NCBI GenBank assembly: GCA_041946755.1
Contig: JBHGBB010000020.1
Span: 1 to 29,704 of the forward strand
DNA: 29,704 nt
Direction: 5' to 3'
Source: JBHGBB01 sp041946755
GTDB taxonomy: Bacteria > UBP4 > UBA4092 > JAOAEQ01
The notes beneath the pieces were generated by a model. That model worked only from the letters and a program-made list of their open reading frames with translations. It ran no database searches and was not told the DNA's origin. The translations under genes and the position numbers were made by a program. Position 1 is the stretch's first letter, and each line of letters opens with the position of its first letter. Shown here one piece after another: positions 14,285 to 21,920 of the stretch.

Positions 14285-16084
14285 TTATTTCCCCTTAGAT
14301 AATTGAATATATTCATGTTGTAACTGTTTAACCAACTCGATATTCCCAGCTTGTTCAGCTTGTTTTAGCTTCTCTTGAATCTCTTTCAGCTGCAGTTTCC
14401 GCTGCCGGACTCGAATACGGGTAACAAAATCCGATAATGCGATCGTATTATCCGGATATTCTAATTCCTGCATCTCTAATTCTGATATCAATTGGGAATA
14501 TTGGTCAGTATCAAGCGCCTTAATTAACTCCTGAGCGATCAATCGTTTATCTAGTTTCGATTCATCCAATTTAAATAGTTCAGTAGCTATCGTTCGATAT
14601 TCTGGTCGGATAAAATCTGTTGCATTTAGCATTGATTTTGCCGTTGGAATCAAACTCGGGTCGTTCATTAAAAGGCTTAATATATCCCGTTCTACTCGAA
14701 AACTGCTTTCTTGCACCAAATCCAATACCGTTTTATTGCCACTCGCAGTAGGTTCAGTTCCCGGTTTCCGCGTTCTTTTAAGCCGGGTAAACTGGGTTTT
14801 TACCGCTAATATATCTAGACGAACCGACTCCGCTAATTGTTTCAAATATAAATCTTGTTCTACCGGCTGAGGAATCCTAGCGATCATCGGCAGGATATTA
14901 TTCACCACCTGCACTTGCGCATCGATGGTATGAATCCCATACTGCTGCATTGCTACTTGGATAGCGAATTCTACCGGCCGTTTCGCCTGCTGCACCAAAT
15001 CGAGGAATTTATCTTTTCCTTGTTTGGAAATGAACTCGTCCGGGTCTTTCCCTACCGGTAATGCTACCACTTTGACTCCTAACCCAACTGCTACCAACTG
15101 GTCTAATCCGCGTAACGAGGCGGCGATTCCTGCCGGGTCGGTATCATAGATTAATACCGCTTCACTGGTATACCGACGCAATGTCCGCGCTTGTTCCGAG
15201 GTTAATGAAGTACCTAACGTCGCAATGGTATTCTCGATTCCCGCATGATGAGCGCGGATACAATCCATATATCCTTCAACGATAATCGCATACCCCTGTT
15301 CCCGAATCGCTTTCATAGCCAACGGTAATCCATATAAACAATAGCTTTTTCGGAATACCGGGGTTTCTGGTGAATTAAGATATTTCGGGAGCCGGTCGTC
15401 TAATACCCGGCCGCCGAACCCGATAATCCGCTCTTGTGCATCGATAATTGGAAACATTACCAGGTCCCGGAACCGGTCATAATATCCGGGGCCACGTTCG
15501 GTAGTCGCTTCTCTCTGGATAATCAACCCGGCTTTCTCTAGTATCGATACTGAGTATTTCTTTTTAGCAGCCGCGGTCATCAGGTTATCCCACCCGGGTA
15601 GCGCATAGCCTAATTTAAACTTCTGGATGGTATCTTCGCTGAGTTTTCTGGTTTCTAAAATATATTTCTGGGCGGATTTCCCTTGGGGAGTAGATAAACA
15701 CCGCTGATAATATTCCATTGCCAGTTTGTTTAATGCATAGATCGAATCTTTCTCTTTCGCGAGTTTATCTTCATCTTCAGAAACTTTCTGAGTTACAATC
15801 GGGATACCGGCACGTTCGGCTAGATACCGTACTGCTTGATTGAAAGATAGATTATTCTGTTTCTGTATGAAGGTAATAACATTACCACCGATACCGCAGC
15901 CGAAACAATGGAATATCTGTTTCTCCCGATGCACCATAAACGATGGAGTTTTCTCGTTATGGAACGGGCATAATCCTTTATGATTCCGACCGGAAGGTTT
16001 TAACGAGACATATTCGGATATGATATCAAGGATATCATTGGCATCTCTAACTCGATCAACAAAATCCTGGGTAAATCGTTCCAT
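14285..16084 (-). CDS. dnaG: DNA primase DnaG
   Basis: A 599-residue bacterial primase that makes RNA primers at the replication fork. The N-terminal CHC2 zinc finger has C39, H42, C60 and C63. The catalytic core includes R-F-R-D-L-V-M-F-P-I (204-213), the Toprim glutamate in I-V-E270-G-Y-M-D and the D314-T-D316 metal site. The C-terminal third (about 440-599) is a divergent helicase-binding region ending in a charged coiled stretch. Length is normal. The start is ATG at 16084 (M-E-R-F-T-Q-D-F-V-D); no Shine-Dalgarno is evident. It heads the dnaG-rpoD unit, downstream of a YaiI-type gene with 66 bp between them. Confidence 0.97.
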   Translation of the reverse strand: MERFTQDFVDRVRDANDILDIISEYVSLKPSGRNHKGLCPFHNEKTPSFMVHREKQIFHCFGCGIGGNVITFIQKQNNLSFNQAVRYLAERAGIPIVTQKVSEDEDKLAKEKDSIYALNKLAMEYYQRCLSTPQGKSAQKYILETRKLSEDTIQKFKLGYALPGWDNLMTAAAKKKYSVSILEKAGLIIQREATTERGPGYYDRFRDLVMFPIIDAQERIIGFGGRVLDDRLPKYLNSPETPVFRKSYCLYGLPLAMKAIREQGYAIIVEGYMDCIRAHHAGIENTIATLGTSLTSEQARTLRRYTSEAVLIYDTDPAGIAASLRGLDQLVAVGLGVKVVALPVGKDPDEFISKQGKDKFLDLVQQAKRPVEFAIQVAMQQYGIHTIDAQVQVVNNILPMIARIPQPVEQDLYLKQLAESVRLDILAVKTQFTRLKRTRKPGTEPTASGNKTVLDLVQESSFRVERDILSLLMNDPSLIPTAKSMLNATDFIRPEYRTIATELFKLDESKLDKRLIAQELIKALDTDQYSQLISELEMQELEYPDNTIALSDFVTRIRVRQRKLQLKEIQEKLKQAEQAGNIELVKQLQHEYIQLSKGK

Positions 16085-16103
16085 GATAAATAACTCAATG
16101 TTA

Positions 16104-16142
16104 AATTAGCAATATGCAATTCTCAATTTTAAATTGCTAATT
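16104..16142. repeat. Inverted repeat between YaiI-type gene and dnaG
   Basis: AATTAGCAAT (16104-16113) and ATTGCTAATT (16133-16142) pair perfectly across a 19-nt AT-rich loop. No T-run follows on the minus strand, so terminator function is doubtful. The wording resembles the AATGCTAA repeats at 1385-1412 and 17361-17387. Confidence 0.5.
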
Positions 16143-16150
16143 GTATATTT

Positions 16151-16600
16151 TTAATTGAGGCTTTTATACTGTTCTATCAACTTTTTAAGATTACTCGCAA
16201 ACTTGGTATCATCCTGATTCGTATGCGGTTTCGGACCTTTGGTTCTACCGCCAGCACGGCGGAATTTCTGCTGGAGATGCCGTTCAGTTAACATCCCATC
16301 CATCTTTTCATCGGTATATATTTTACCGCGGGGAGATATCGCCGCAGCCCCTTTAGCCAGAACAATCGCTGCCAACCCATAATCCTGGGTAACGATTATA
16401 TCCGATTTCTTGGTTCGATTGATAATGGCGATATCAGCCGCCTGCGGTTCCTGGTCTACCTGAACGATATCTACTCCCGGCTGCTCTTCCAAAAAATGGG
16501 CATAACTACTCACCATCATAACATCTACCTGATATTCCCGGGCGATGTTGACAATAATCTCTTTCACCGGACAAGCATCAGCATCAACTATAATCTTCAT
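16151..16600 (-). CDS. YaiI/YqxD family protein (UPF0178, DUF188)
   Basis: A 149-residue protein of the UPF0178 family. Diagnostic features are the opening M-K-I-I-V-D6-A-D8-A-C-P, the T71-Q-D73-Y-G-L-A block, I-S-P-R-G-K-I-Y and the C-terminal R-A-G-G-R-T-K-G-P-K-P motif. The aspartates and fold resemble PIN-like nucleases, so RNA or DNA cleavage is plausible, but no biochemical role is established to my knowledge. Start ATG at 16600 has only a weak AGG upstream. It is followed on the same strand by dnaG. Confidence 0.9.
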   Translation of the reverse strand: MKIIVDADACPVKEIIVNIAREYQVDVMMVSSYAHFLEEQPGVDIVQVDQEPQAADIAIINRTKKSDIIVTQDYGLAAIVLAKGAAAISPRGKIYTDEKMDGMLTERHLQQKFRRAGGRTKGPKPHTNQDDTKFASNLKKLIEQYKSLN

Positions 16601-16610
16601 AATAAAACCT

Positions 16611-16644
16611 GTTAAATGGTTAAATAGTTAAATAGTTAAATAAG
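16611..16644. repeat. GTTAAATR octamer array, four units
   Basis: Four head-to-tail octamers GTTAAATG, GTTAAATA, GTTAAATA, GTTAAATA, then AG. It lies immediately upstream of the YaiI-type gene and abuts the palindrome at 16646. The same four-unit length recurs at 17388-17421. Confidence 0.85.
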
Positions 16645-16645
16645 A

Positions 16646-16769
16646 CCAGTAGTTAGGTAAAGGTAAAGGAGTGAGTTTTGTTGTTAGTCTTAGGTTGTTG
16701 GTCTTTTACTAACAACTTTGCCAAACCACTTAACACACTCCCTTACCCTAACCTAACTACCATACCTGG
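16646..16769. repeat. Imperfect long palindrome, GTAGTTAGG family, copy A
   Basis: The left half (CCAGTAGTTAGGTAAAGGTA and on) is an imperfect reverse complement of the right half (ending CCTAACTACCATACCTGG), giving a hairpin of about 50 nt per arm. The right arm read backwards contains GTTAGGTTAGGGTAAGGGAG. It fills the gap between the M23 lipoprotein gene and the YaiI-type gene, next to an octamer array. Copy B is at 21751-21863. Confidence 0.7.
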
Positions 16770-16796
16770 TTTTGATTTACTCGTTTAACTACTAAA

Positions 16797-17318
16797 CTAT
16801 GGCAAATATAACACAGGATTGACCGCTTCTTTCCCTTTTCTGATTTCGAAATGCAGATGGGGACCAGTAGCGTTCCCAGTCTGACCGACCAAGGCAATCA
16901 CCTGACCCCGGGTAACCCGTTTATTCTTTTTAACCAAATTCTTCGCGTTATGTGCATAAACGGTCGACCAGCCATTCTTATGTTCGATAATGATTATGTT
17001 CCCATATCCACCGAGCTCGTTATCGCTATAAATCACTTTGCCGGATTTAGCAGCATAGATTTTGGTTCCTTTTTTCACACAAATATCTATCCCTTGATGA
17101 ACCCTACCATTGCGTTCCCCGAAAAAAGAGAGCACTTCTCCTTCCACCGGCCAGACGAACCCTTGCGCTGATACCGCTTCATTCGGTTTAACGGTGAACG
17201 GTTTCGGCTTTTCAGATTGAATAATAGTTTTACGATGTTTTGAGGTATGCGCGCAACCGAAGAGGAATACTAAACAAACGAGCGAGCTTAAAATAGCTAA
17301 GATTCGGGTCTGTTTCAT
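16797..17318 (-). CDS. M23 family peptidase lipoprotein (LytM/EnvC-like)
   Basis: A 173-residue lipoprotein. Residues 1-21 are a signal ending in the lipobox L-F-G-C22. The peptidase domain begins at W-P-V-x-G (about 56) and shows the LytM zinc site: H74-x3-D78, with H123 in Y-A-H-N and H154-L-H156-F-E. All M23 ligand motifs are present, so an active glycyl- or D-Ala-type cell-wall endopeptidase is expected, anchored to a membrane. There is no LysM or coiled-coil domain, so it is a minimal form. It is upstream of the YaiI gene but separated by copy A of the palindrome family. An extended -10-like TGCTAAACT ends 8 nt before the start; the -35 is poor. Confidence 0.9.
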   Translation of the reverse strand: MKQTRILAILSSLVCLVFLFGCAHTSKHRKTIIQSEKPKPFTVKPNEAVSAQGFVWPVEGEVLSFFGERNGRVHQGIDICVKKGTKIYAAKSGKVIYSDNELGGYGNIIIIEHKNGWSTVYAHNAKNLVKKNKRVTRGQVIALVGQTGNATGPHLHFEIRKGKEAVNPVLYLP

Positions 17319-17387
17319 CCGAAATAGTTTAGCACAGCACAGGTATAAGAATCATTTCAAATTTAGCATTTAGCATTGCAAAATGCA

Positions 17388-17421
17388 GTTAAATAGTTAA
17401 ATGGTTAAATGGTTAAATAAG
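17388..17421. repeat. GTTAAATR octamer array, four units
   Basis: Octamers GTTAAATA, GTTAAATG, GTTAAATG, GTTAAATA, then AG, the same total length as the array at 16611. AATGCTAA-type repeats (17361-17387) lie directly next to it. Confidence 0.85.
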
Positions 17422-17480
17422 TAAAACCCAAACTGGATTCGGTTATGGGTATATAAATAGATGTTTTTCGGTCGTCTTGT

Positions 17481-17969
17481 TTAAAAGCGCTCCTCTGCTT
17501 TTCTTCTTACTTCTGCTATAACTTTACAACCTTCTCTTTTACTTATAGACTCGTTATTACCTTGTTTTAAGGTTTTAGTTTTGATATCAAATTCGCCGAT
17601 TACTTCTGTTTCTCCCCTTGCAATACCTTCTTCGATTCTGAGATACCTACCATCTGGAGATAATAAGAAAACTGTATGTTCAAAACTAAAATATGTATCA
17701 CCATGAAAATGGTATGTCTGCCTATTGTCTTTTTCGTCACGTATAATCAACCAAACATAATGATAACCATAATCTAACCAATCATCTTTTATCCATAATT
17801 CAGCTGTTAACGTTGTTTCTGGTATTTTTGCAGATAAGACTAATTCTTCTTTTTCCCATGGTTGAGTCACTAAGAGAATAATCCCTATAAATCCAAGCAC
17901 AATAATAGCCAGAAAACAATATAAAAGTATTTTAATTATTTTTTTACTTCTCTTTATTTCAGATGCCAT
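17481..17969 (-). CDS. Membrane-anchored protein of unknown function
   Basis: A 162-residue protein I do not recognise. Residues 1-10 are basic (K-R-S-K-K), 11-34 form one transmembrane helix, and the remaining 125 residues form a soluble domain rich in beta-strand-like text (L-T-A-E-L-W-I-K-D, Y-H-F-H-G-D-T-Y-F-S-F, V-F-L-L-S-P-D-G-R-Y-L-R-I). The topology suggests the domain faces the periplasm. There is one cysteine near the C-terminus. By eye its DNA is poorer in CCGG-type words and more AT-rich than its neighbours, which may mean recent arrival. The start is ATG at 17969 without Shine-Dalgarno. It sits between the polyferredoxin and the M23 lipoprotein on the same strand. Confidence 0.65.
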   Translation of the reverse strand: MASEIKRSKKIIKILLYCFLAIIVLGFIGIILLVTQPWEKEELVLSAKIPETTLTAELWIKDDWLDYGYHYVWLIIRDEKDNRQTYHFHGDTYFSFEHTVFLLSPDGRYLRIEEGIARGETEVIGEFDIKTKTLKQGNNESISKREGCKVIAEVRRKAEERF

Positions 17970-18026
17970 ACTAATTTGTGGTTTTAAATTAAAATTTTAA
18001 AATGCTAAATTTGAAATAATTTTATA

Positions 18027-18959
18027 TCATATTCCCGGCGTTTGCGGTGGCTGAGAGTCAGATTCAGGCGTGGGAGCGGATTCAGACAACGGTTTTTCTT
18101 TGGAATTGAGGGCATCGAACGCGCAGTCGGTGCAATCGAGACATCGGATACATTCCGGGCTGGATTGGTCTAAGAAGATTTCATGGTCGACCGGGCATTT
18201 ATCTTTGCAGATATAGCAGGATGTGCATTTTTCAGCCTTAACTTTCATCTGATATAGACTGAATCGGTTGAAGATAGCGAACATTGCCCCTATCGGACAG
18301 AACATCCGGCAGAACGGCCGGTTATAGGCAACGAAACTTAAGAGGAATAATGCGAGTAGCGATAACCGGAGTCCATCAAAGAACGCCCAGGTGAATGCCG
18401 CCGGATTGCAACTGGCTACTCCGGCAAACGCTGCCCCGCTACCACTACTGCATTGGCTTTTCCATAATCCCAAGGTTCGCGGGAGAACGACTTCCAACGA
18501 CCCTGCCGGGCATAAGGTGCAGAAGAAATAGTTTGATGGCGCAGCCAGACTGGTTCCTTTATCGGTACCGAAGAAGATAGGAATCATCAAGACCATGATA
18601 ATTAACACCCCATATTTGATATGTTTTCCCCAATCCGGTAATGCTTTTTTAGGTGAAGGGATTTTATGGAGCAGTTCTTGTAGAAATCCGAAAGGGCAAA
18701 TCCAGCCGCACAACATTCTGCCGATTAAGGAGCCGATTAACAGGATTAAGCCGACAACAATAAACGGAATCATACCCCGGGCGAGGAATAACCCAATGGC
18801 TCCTACCGGACAGGCGAACGCTGCTGCCGGACATCCCCAACAGTTTAACACCGGAACGCATATTTGCTGGTATTGAAAAAAGAAAGGATTCAATGCAAAG
18901 ATTGAGACGGTTTGAATCGTTCGCCGTAATCGATGATATGTTTTTCGTTTAAAAGACAT
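18027..18959 (-). CDS. Membrane polyferredoxin, NapH/CcoG-like 4Fe-4S protein
   Basis: A 310-residue membrane iron-sulphur protein. It carries several cysteine motifs between hydrophobic helices: C40-W-G-C-P, C84-G-W-I-C-P-F-G, C147-T-L-C-P-A-G-S-L-E and C217-R-M-F-C-P-I-G. These are followed by two ferredoxin-type clusters: C245-x2-C248-x2-C251-x3-C255-P, and a second with C270, C273, C276 and C279. About five transmembrane segments are visible. NapH-, NosR- and CcoG-type proteins pass electrons across or along the membrane to a periplasmic or assembly partner. No reductase partner is encoded nearby, so the acceptor is unknown. The tail after 285 is proline-rich and probably disordered. It ends in TGA, one of two genes here that do. 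Confidence 0.85.
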   Translation of the reverse strand: MSFKRKTYHRLRRTIQTVSIFALNPFFFQYQQICVPVLNCWGCPAAAFACPVGAIGLFLARGMIPFIVVGLILLIGSLIGRMLCGWICPFGFLQELLHKIPSPKKALPDWGKHIKYGVLIIMVLMIPIFFGTDKGTSLAAPSNYFFCTLCPAGSLEVVLPRTLGLWKSQCSSGSGAAFAGVASCNPAAFTWAFFDGLRLSLLALFLLSFVAYNRPFCRMFCPIGAMFAIFNRFSLYQMKVKAEKCTSCYICKDKCPVDHEIFLDQSSPECIRCLDCTDCAFDALNSKEKPLSESAPTPESDSQPPQTPGI

Positions 18960-18965
18960 ATATTT

Positions 18966-19091
18966 TAACCGCGAATTTATCGAATTTTACGAATTACGGT
19001 TAAATGGTTAAATAGTAAAATAATTAAATAATTATTTGCAGTATTCGAATTTAGGATTTGTTTCGGATTTCGATATTCGATATTCGGATTT
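18966..19091. repeat. Mixed microsatellites between purD and the polyferredoxin gene
   Basis: Three families follow one another: CGAATTTATCGAATTTTACG text (18966-19000), degenerate GTTAAATR octamers (18998-19033), and TTCGATATTCGATATTCGG text (19041-19091). The whole 136-bp gap is made of such repeats. Confidence 0.65.
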
Positions 19092-19095
19092 GCCT

Positions 19096-20355
19096 TTAAG
19101 CACCTATATCCGTTCGATATTGCATATCTTTAAATGAAACTGATTTAACCGCTTTATATACATTCTGCCTTGCATCAGCAATATTATTCCCAAGCGCAAC
19201 TATATTTAATACTCGACCGCCGGATGTAATAATTTTCTCATCTTTAATGCGTGTTCCTGCATGATAGACGAACAATTCATCGGAAAGGTTTATATCGCTT
19301 AATCCCGAAATAGGATATTTGGTTTCATATTTCCCGGGATAACCACCAGAAGCTAGAACCACACAAACCGCTGCCCGATGATCCCATTCGATCTCAATTC
19401 GGTCAAGTTTATTAGCTAGACAGGCCAAAATAATATCGACTAAATCGGTTTTTAATCGAGGGAGGATAACCTGGGTTTCCGGGTCTCCAAACCGGCAGTT
19501 GAATTCGAGGAGATATGGTTCTCCATCAACTACCATCAATCCGGCATATATTATTCCAATATACTGGATTCCATCTTTATTCAACCCTTGGATAGTTGGC
19601 ACCAAGACTTTATCATATATCTTTTTCGCTAATTCCGGGCTGACATTCGGGGAAGGAGAGATCGAACCCATCCCTCCGGTATTTAAACCTTGATCATTAT
19701 CCAACGCCCGTTTATAATCCTGCGCGGTTACCATTGGAACAATCGTCGTTCCATCAGTAAACGCCAGCATCGAAACCTCTTTTCCGACCAAACAATCTTC
19801 AATTATGACCCGCTCGCCGGCCGCACCAAACGCCTTCTCTGACATGATTAGGTCTATTGCATCAACCGCTTCGTTTTGAGTTTTGCAAATTAATACCCCT
19901 TTACCGGCAGCTAACCCATCAGCTTTAACCACTTTCGGCATTTTAATGGTCGAAATATACTTAACGGCTTCATCCCGGTTATCGAAGATTTTATAATTTG
20001 CAGTCGGTAATCCATGCCGGGTCATAAACTGTTTCGACCAGACCTTGCTTCCTTCAAGCTGGGCAGCGGATTTTGTAGGCCCAAAGATTTTTAATCCTAT
20101 TGCCTGGAAATAATCTACTATCCCTTCGGTTAACGGAACTTCAGGACCAACTACGGTTAAATCTATCCCGTTTTTAACCACAAATTCTGCTACCTGACTG
20201 AAATCAGGTTTTATAGGTATACTAACGCATTCAGCTAGTTCAGCTATCCCAGCATTTCCCGGGATAGCATAAAGTTTAGATACTTGACGAGATTGGGATA
20301 ACTTCCTCACTATCGCATGCTCTCTACCACCACCACCGATAACTAATATTTTCAT
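19096..20355 (-). CDS. purD: Phosphoribosylamine-glycine ligase PurD
   Basis: A 419-residue ATP-grasp enzyme that joins glycine to phosphoribosylamine in de novo purine synthesis. It opens with G-G-G-G-R-E-H-A-I (7-15); the ATP-binding K-A-D-G-L-A-A-G-K-G-V is at 142-152; G-L-N-T-G-G-M-G-S is at 220-228; and the metal ligands are E281 and N283 in L-L-E-F-N-C-R-F-G-D-P-E-T. The order and length are standard for single-domain PurD. It follows purM on the same strand with a terminator between, and has its own promoter-like site at 20467-20494 with an approximately 105-nt leader. No Shine-Dalgarno precedes ATG 20355. Confidence 0.97.
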   Translation of the reverse strand: MKILVIGGGGREHAIVRKLSQSRQVSKLYAIPGNAGIAELAECVSIPIKPDFSQVAEFVVKNGIDLTVVGPEVPLTEGIVDYFQAIGLKIFGPTKSAAQLEGSKVWSKQFMTRHGLPTANYKIFDNRDEAVKYISTIKMPKVVKADGLAAGKGVLICKTQNEAVDAIDLIMSEKAFGAAGERVIIEDCLVGKEVSMLAFTDGTTIVPMVTAQDYKRALDNDQGLNTGGMGSISPSPNVSPELAKKIYDKVLVPTIQGLNKDGIQYIGIIYAGLMVVDGEPYLLEFNCRFGDPETQVILPRLKTDLVDIILACLANKLDRIEIEWDHRAAVCVVLASGGYPGKYETKYPISGLSDINLSDELFVYHAGTRIKDEKIITSGGRVLNIVALGNNIADARQNVYKAVKSVSFKDMQYRTDIGA

Positions 20356-20395
20356 ATGATTTTGTGTTTTGGAATATAATGAGATTGTGGAGTTG

Positions 20396-20424
20396 AACCC
20401 GAATTGGTCGGACCAATTCGGGTT
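20396..20424 (-). promoter_or_regulatory. Perfect 13-bp hairpin in the purD leader
   Basis: Arms AACCCGAATTGGT (20396-20408) and ACCAATTCGGGTT (20412-20424) flank a 3-nt loop. No T-run follows, so it is not a typical terminator. A smaller hairpin (20442-20456, stem TCCGC/GCGGA) precedes it in the same leader. The element could be a regulatory leader structure or a dispersed palindrome; no known purine riboswitch core is visible. Confidence 0.55.
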
Positions 20425-20466
20425 ATGCTACATTATTGTAATCCGCATAAAGCGGACCTAAGTTGA

Positions 20467-20494
20467 ATTATAGTCCATTGGAGAATAATTCAAA
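20467..20494 (-). promoter_or_regulatory. Sigma-70-type promoter for purD
   Basis: On the minus strand, TTTGAA (20489-20494) and a perfect TATAAT (20467-20472) are 16 bp apart. Transcription would begin near 20460 and give an approximately 105-nt leader with two hairpins before purD. Confidence 0.55.
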
Positions 20495-20588
20495 TTGGTT
20501 TTATAACTATAGTAATTTCAATACCACTAATTTTCATCAAATTGAGTAAAATACAACTTGTGTACAGAAATTATACAGTATTCAAGAA

Positions 20589-20617
20589 AATCAGTTTGGA
20601 AAGTTTCCAAACTGATT
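20589..20617 (-). terminator. Intrinsic terminator of purM
   Basis: Arms AATCAGTTTGGAA and TTCCAAACTGATT pair perfectly around a 3-nt loop, and the minus strand continues TTTTCTT. It starts 17 nt past the purM stop. The core CAGTTTG is shared with the terminator at 3368-3404. Confidence 0.75.
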
Positions 20618-20633
20618 CATTATGCGGTATCGA

Positions 20634-21698
20634 CTATTTTATAACAACTTCTTTTTTGCCTTTAGTAACTTCGCCGATAAGGTGGGGATGTTCGCCCAAT
20701 TTCTCTAATGCAGTCGTAATATTCTTAACCTCAGATTTATCAACAATTAAAACCAGCCCAATTCCCATATTAAAGGTCCAGAACATCTCATGCTCCGATA
20801 CTCCGCCATCTTTCTGCAACATTTTGAATATTTCAGGAACATTCCAACTTGATTTATCTATGGTTACCCCAATATTTTCGGGTAAGATTCGCGGGATATT
20901 ATCATAGAATCCGCCGCCGGTAATATGTGCCATACCCCTAATTGCGGATTGTTGATTGCGGATTGCTGATTTAAAAGTATATTTATCCGGATATAGGATA
21001 GGTAGAATTGAAGGGGCATAACATTTATGGGGAATCAACAACACCTCGCCGATAGAAGCTGATAATGCATTGATATAATCGAACGGATTATATTTATCTT
21101 TCTCAAAGATAATTTTTCTGGCTAATGAATACCCGTTGGTATGCAGTCCTGAACTCTCAAGCCCGATAACTTTATCTCCCGGCTTGATAGTATTTCCATC
21201 GATGATTTTATCCCGGTCAACAACTCCGACAATAAATCCAGCTAAATCATATTCTCCGACCGGATAGAATCCCGGCATTTCTGCCGTTTCCCCGCCGATA
21301 AGCGCACAATCGGATTGCTTACATCCTTGTGCTACTCCTTTAATAACCGATTCTAGAACTTTCGAGTCGAGTTTTCCAGTCGCAATATAATCCATGAAAA
21401 AGAGCGGGATTGCTCCCTGCACCAGGATATCATTAACGCAATGGGAAACCAGATCAATTCCAATCGTTTCATGTTTATTCATCTGAAACGCAACTTTTAG
21501 TTTGGTACCAACTCCATCAACACTACTCACCAGAATTGGAGTTTGGAATCCGGTCTTTTCCAGTGAGAAAAGCCCTCCGAATAGACCGAGGTCGCTAACC
21601 ACCCCGGGAGTAAAAGTATCTCGCGCGTATTTTTTTATTCGGGTTAGCAGAATATTCTTTGCCGCAGTATCAACACCGGCATCTTTGTAGGTTATCAT
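20634..21698 (-). CDS. purM: Phosphoribosylformylglycinamidine cyclo-ligase PurM
   Basis: A 354-residue AIR synthetase, step five of purine synthesis. Family marks include Y-K-D-A-G-V-D (4-10), S-V-D-G-V-G-T-K (59-66), G-I-D-L-V-S-H-C-V-N-D-I (80-91), G-G-E-T-A-E-M-P (135-142), S-S-G-L-H-T-N-G-Y-S (182-191) and A-H-I-T-G-G-G-F (257-264). Residues about 243-254 (F-K-S-A-I-R-N-Q-Q-S-A-I-R) are an in-frame insertion made of a 14-bp tandem repeat, at a loop where homologues are short, just before the G-M-A-H-I-T-G-G-G motif; the reading frame is kept. The start is ATG at 21698 without Shine-Dalgarno. A terminator follows the gene and purD comes next. Confidence 0.96.
   Translation of the reverse strand: MITYKDAGVDTAAKNILLTRIKKYARDTFTPGVVSDLGLFGGLFSLEKTGFQTPILVSSVDGVGTKLKVAFQMNKHETIGIDLVSHCVNDILVQGAIPLFFMDYIATGKLDSKVLESVIKGVAQGCKQSDCALIGGETAEMPGFYPVGEYDLAGFIVGVVDRDKIIDGNTIKPGDKVIGLESSGLHTNGYSLARKIIFEKDKYNPFDYINALSASIGEVLLIPHKCYAPSILPILYPDKYTFKSAIRNQQSAIRGMAHITGGGFYDNIPRILPENIGVTIDKSSWNVPEIFKMLQKDGGVSEHEMFWTFNMGIGLVLIVDKSEVKNITTALEKLGEHPHLIGEVTKGKKEVVIK
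20941..20971. repeat. 14-bp tandem repeat inside purM
   Basis: ATTGCGGATTGTTG and ATTGCGGATTGCTG follow each other, then ATT: about 2.2 copies of a 14-bp unit. The wording is that of intergenic simple repeats rather than of purM. Although 14 is not a multiple of three, the total insertion keeps the frame. Confidence 0.85.
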
Positions 21699-21706
21699 AG
21701 AGACAA

Positions 21707-21742
21707 GTTAAATAAGTTAAATGGTTAAATGGTTAAATTTAA
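21707..21742. repeat. GTTAAATR octamer array upstream of purM
   Basis: GTTAAATAA, GTTAAATG, GTTAAATG and GTTAAATT follow each other beginning 9 bp upstream of the purM start. As at 16611, the array lies on the side of the downstream gene's start and abuts a long palindrome. Confidence 0.85.
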
Positions 21743-21750
21743 AACTCGTT

Positions 21751-21863
21751 TAGTAGTTAGGTTATGGTAAGGGAGTAGGTTTAGTAGTTCGGTTGGGTAG
21801 TTGGTACGCCGTTAACTCCTCCAGATTAACAACCTAACTTACTACTGTATCCTTACCTAACAT
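21751..21863. repeat. Imperfect palindrome, GTAGTTAGG family, copy B
   Basis: The left half (TAGTAGTTAGGTTATGGTAA and on) is imperfectly reverse-complementary to the right half (ending CTTACCTAACATC), and both resemble copy A at 16646-16769. It separates the TPR lipoprotein gene from purM. The rest of this gap, to 21920, shows nothing recognisable. Confidence 0.65.
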
Positions 21864-21920
21864 CAGTTCTTAGTTGACCATAAAACCAAGGAACCATTCA
21901 CCCTTTATTCCAGATAATAT

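Noticed and set aside
16611..16644. Octamer array as a CRISPR array
   Set aside because: Units are 8 bp, head to tail, without spacers, and no cas gene is present.
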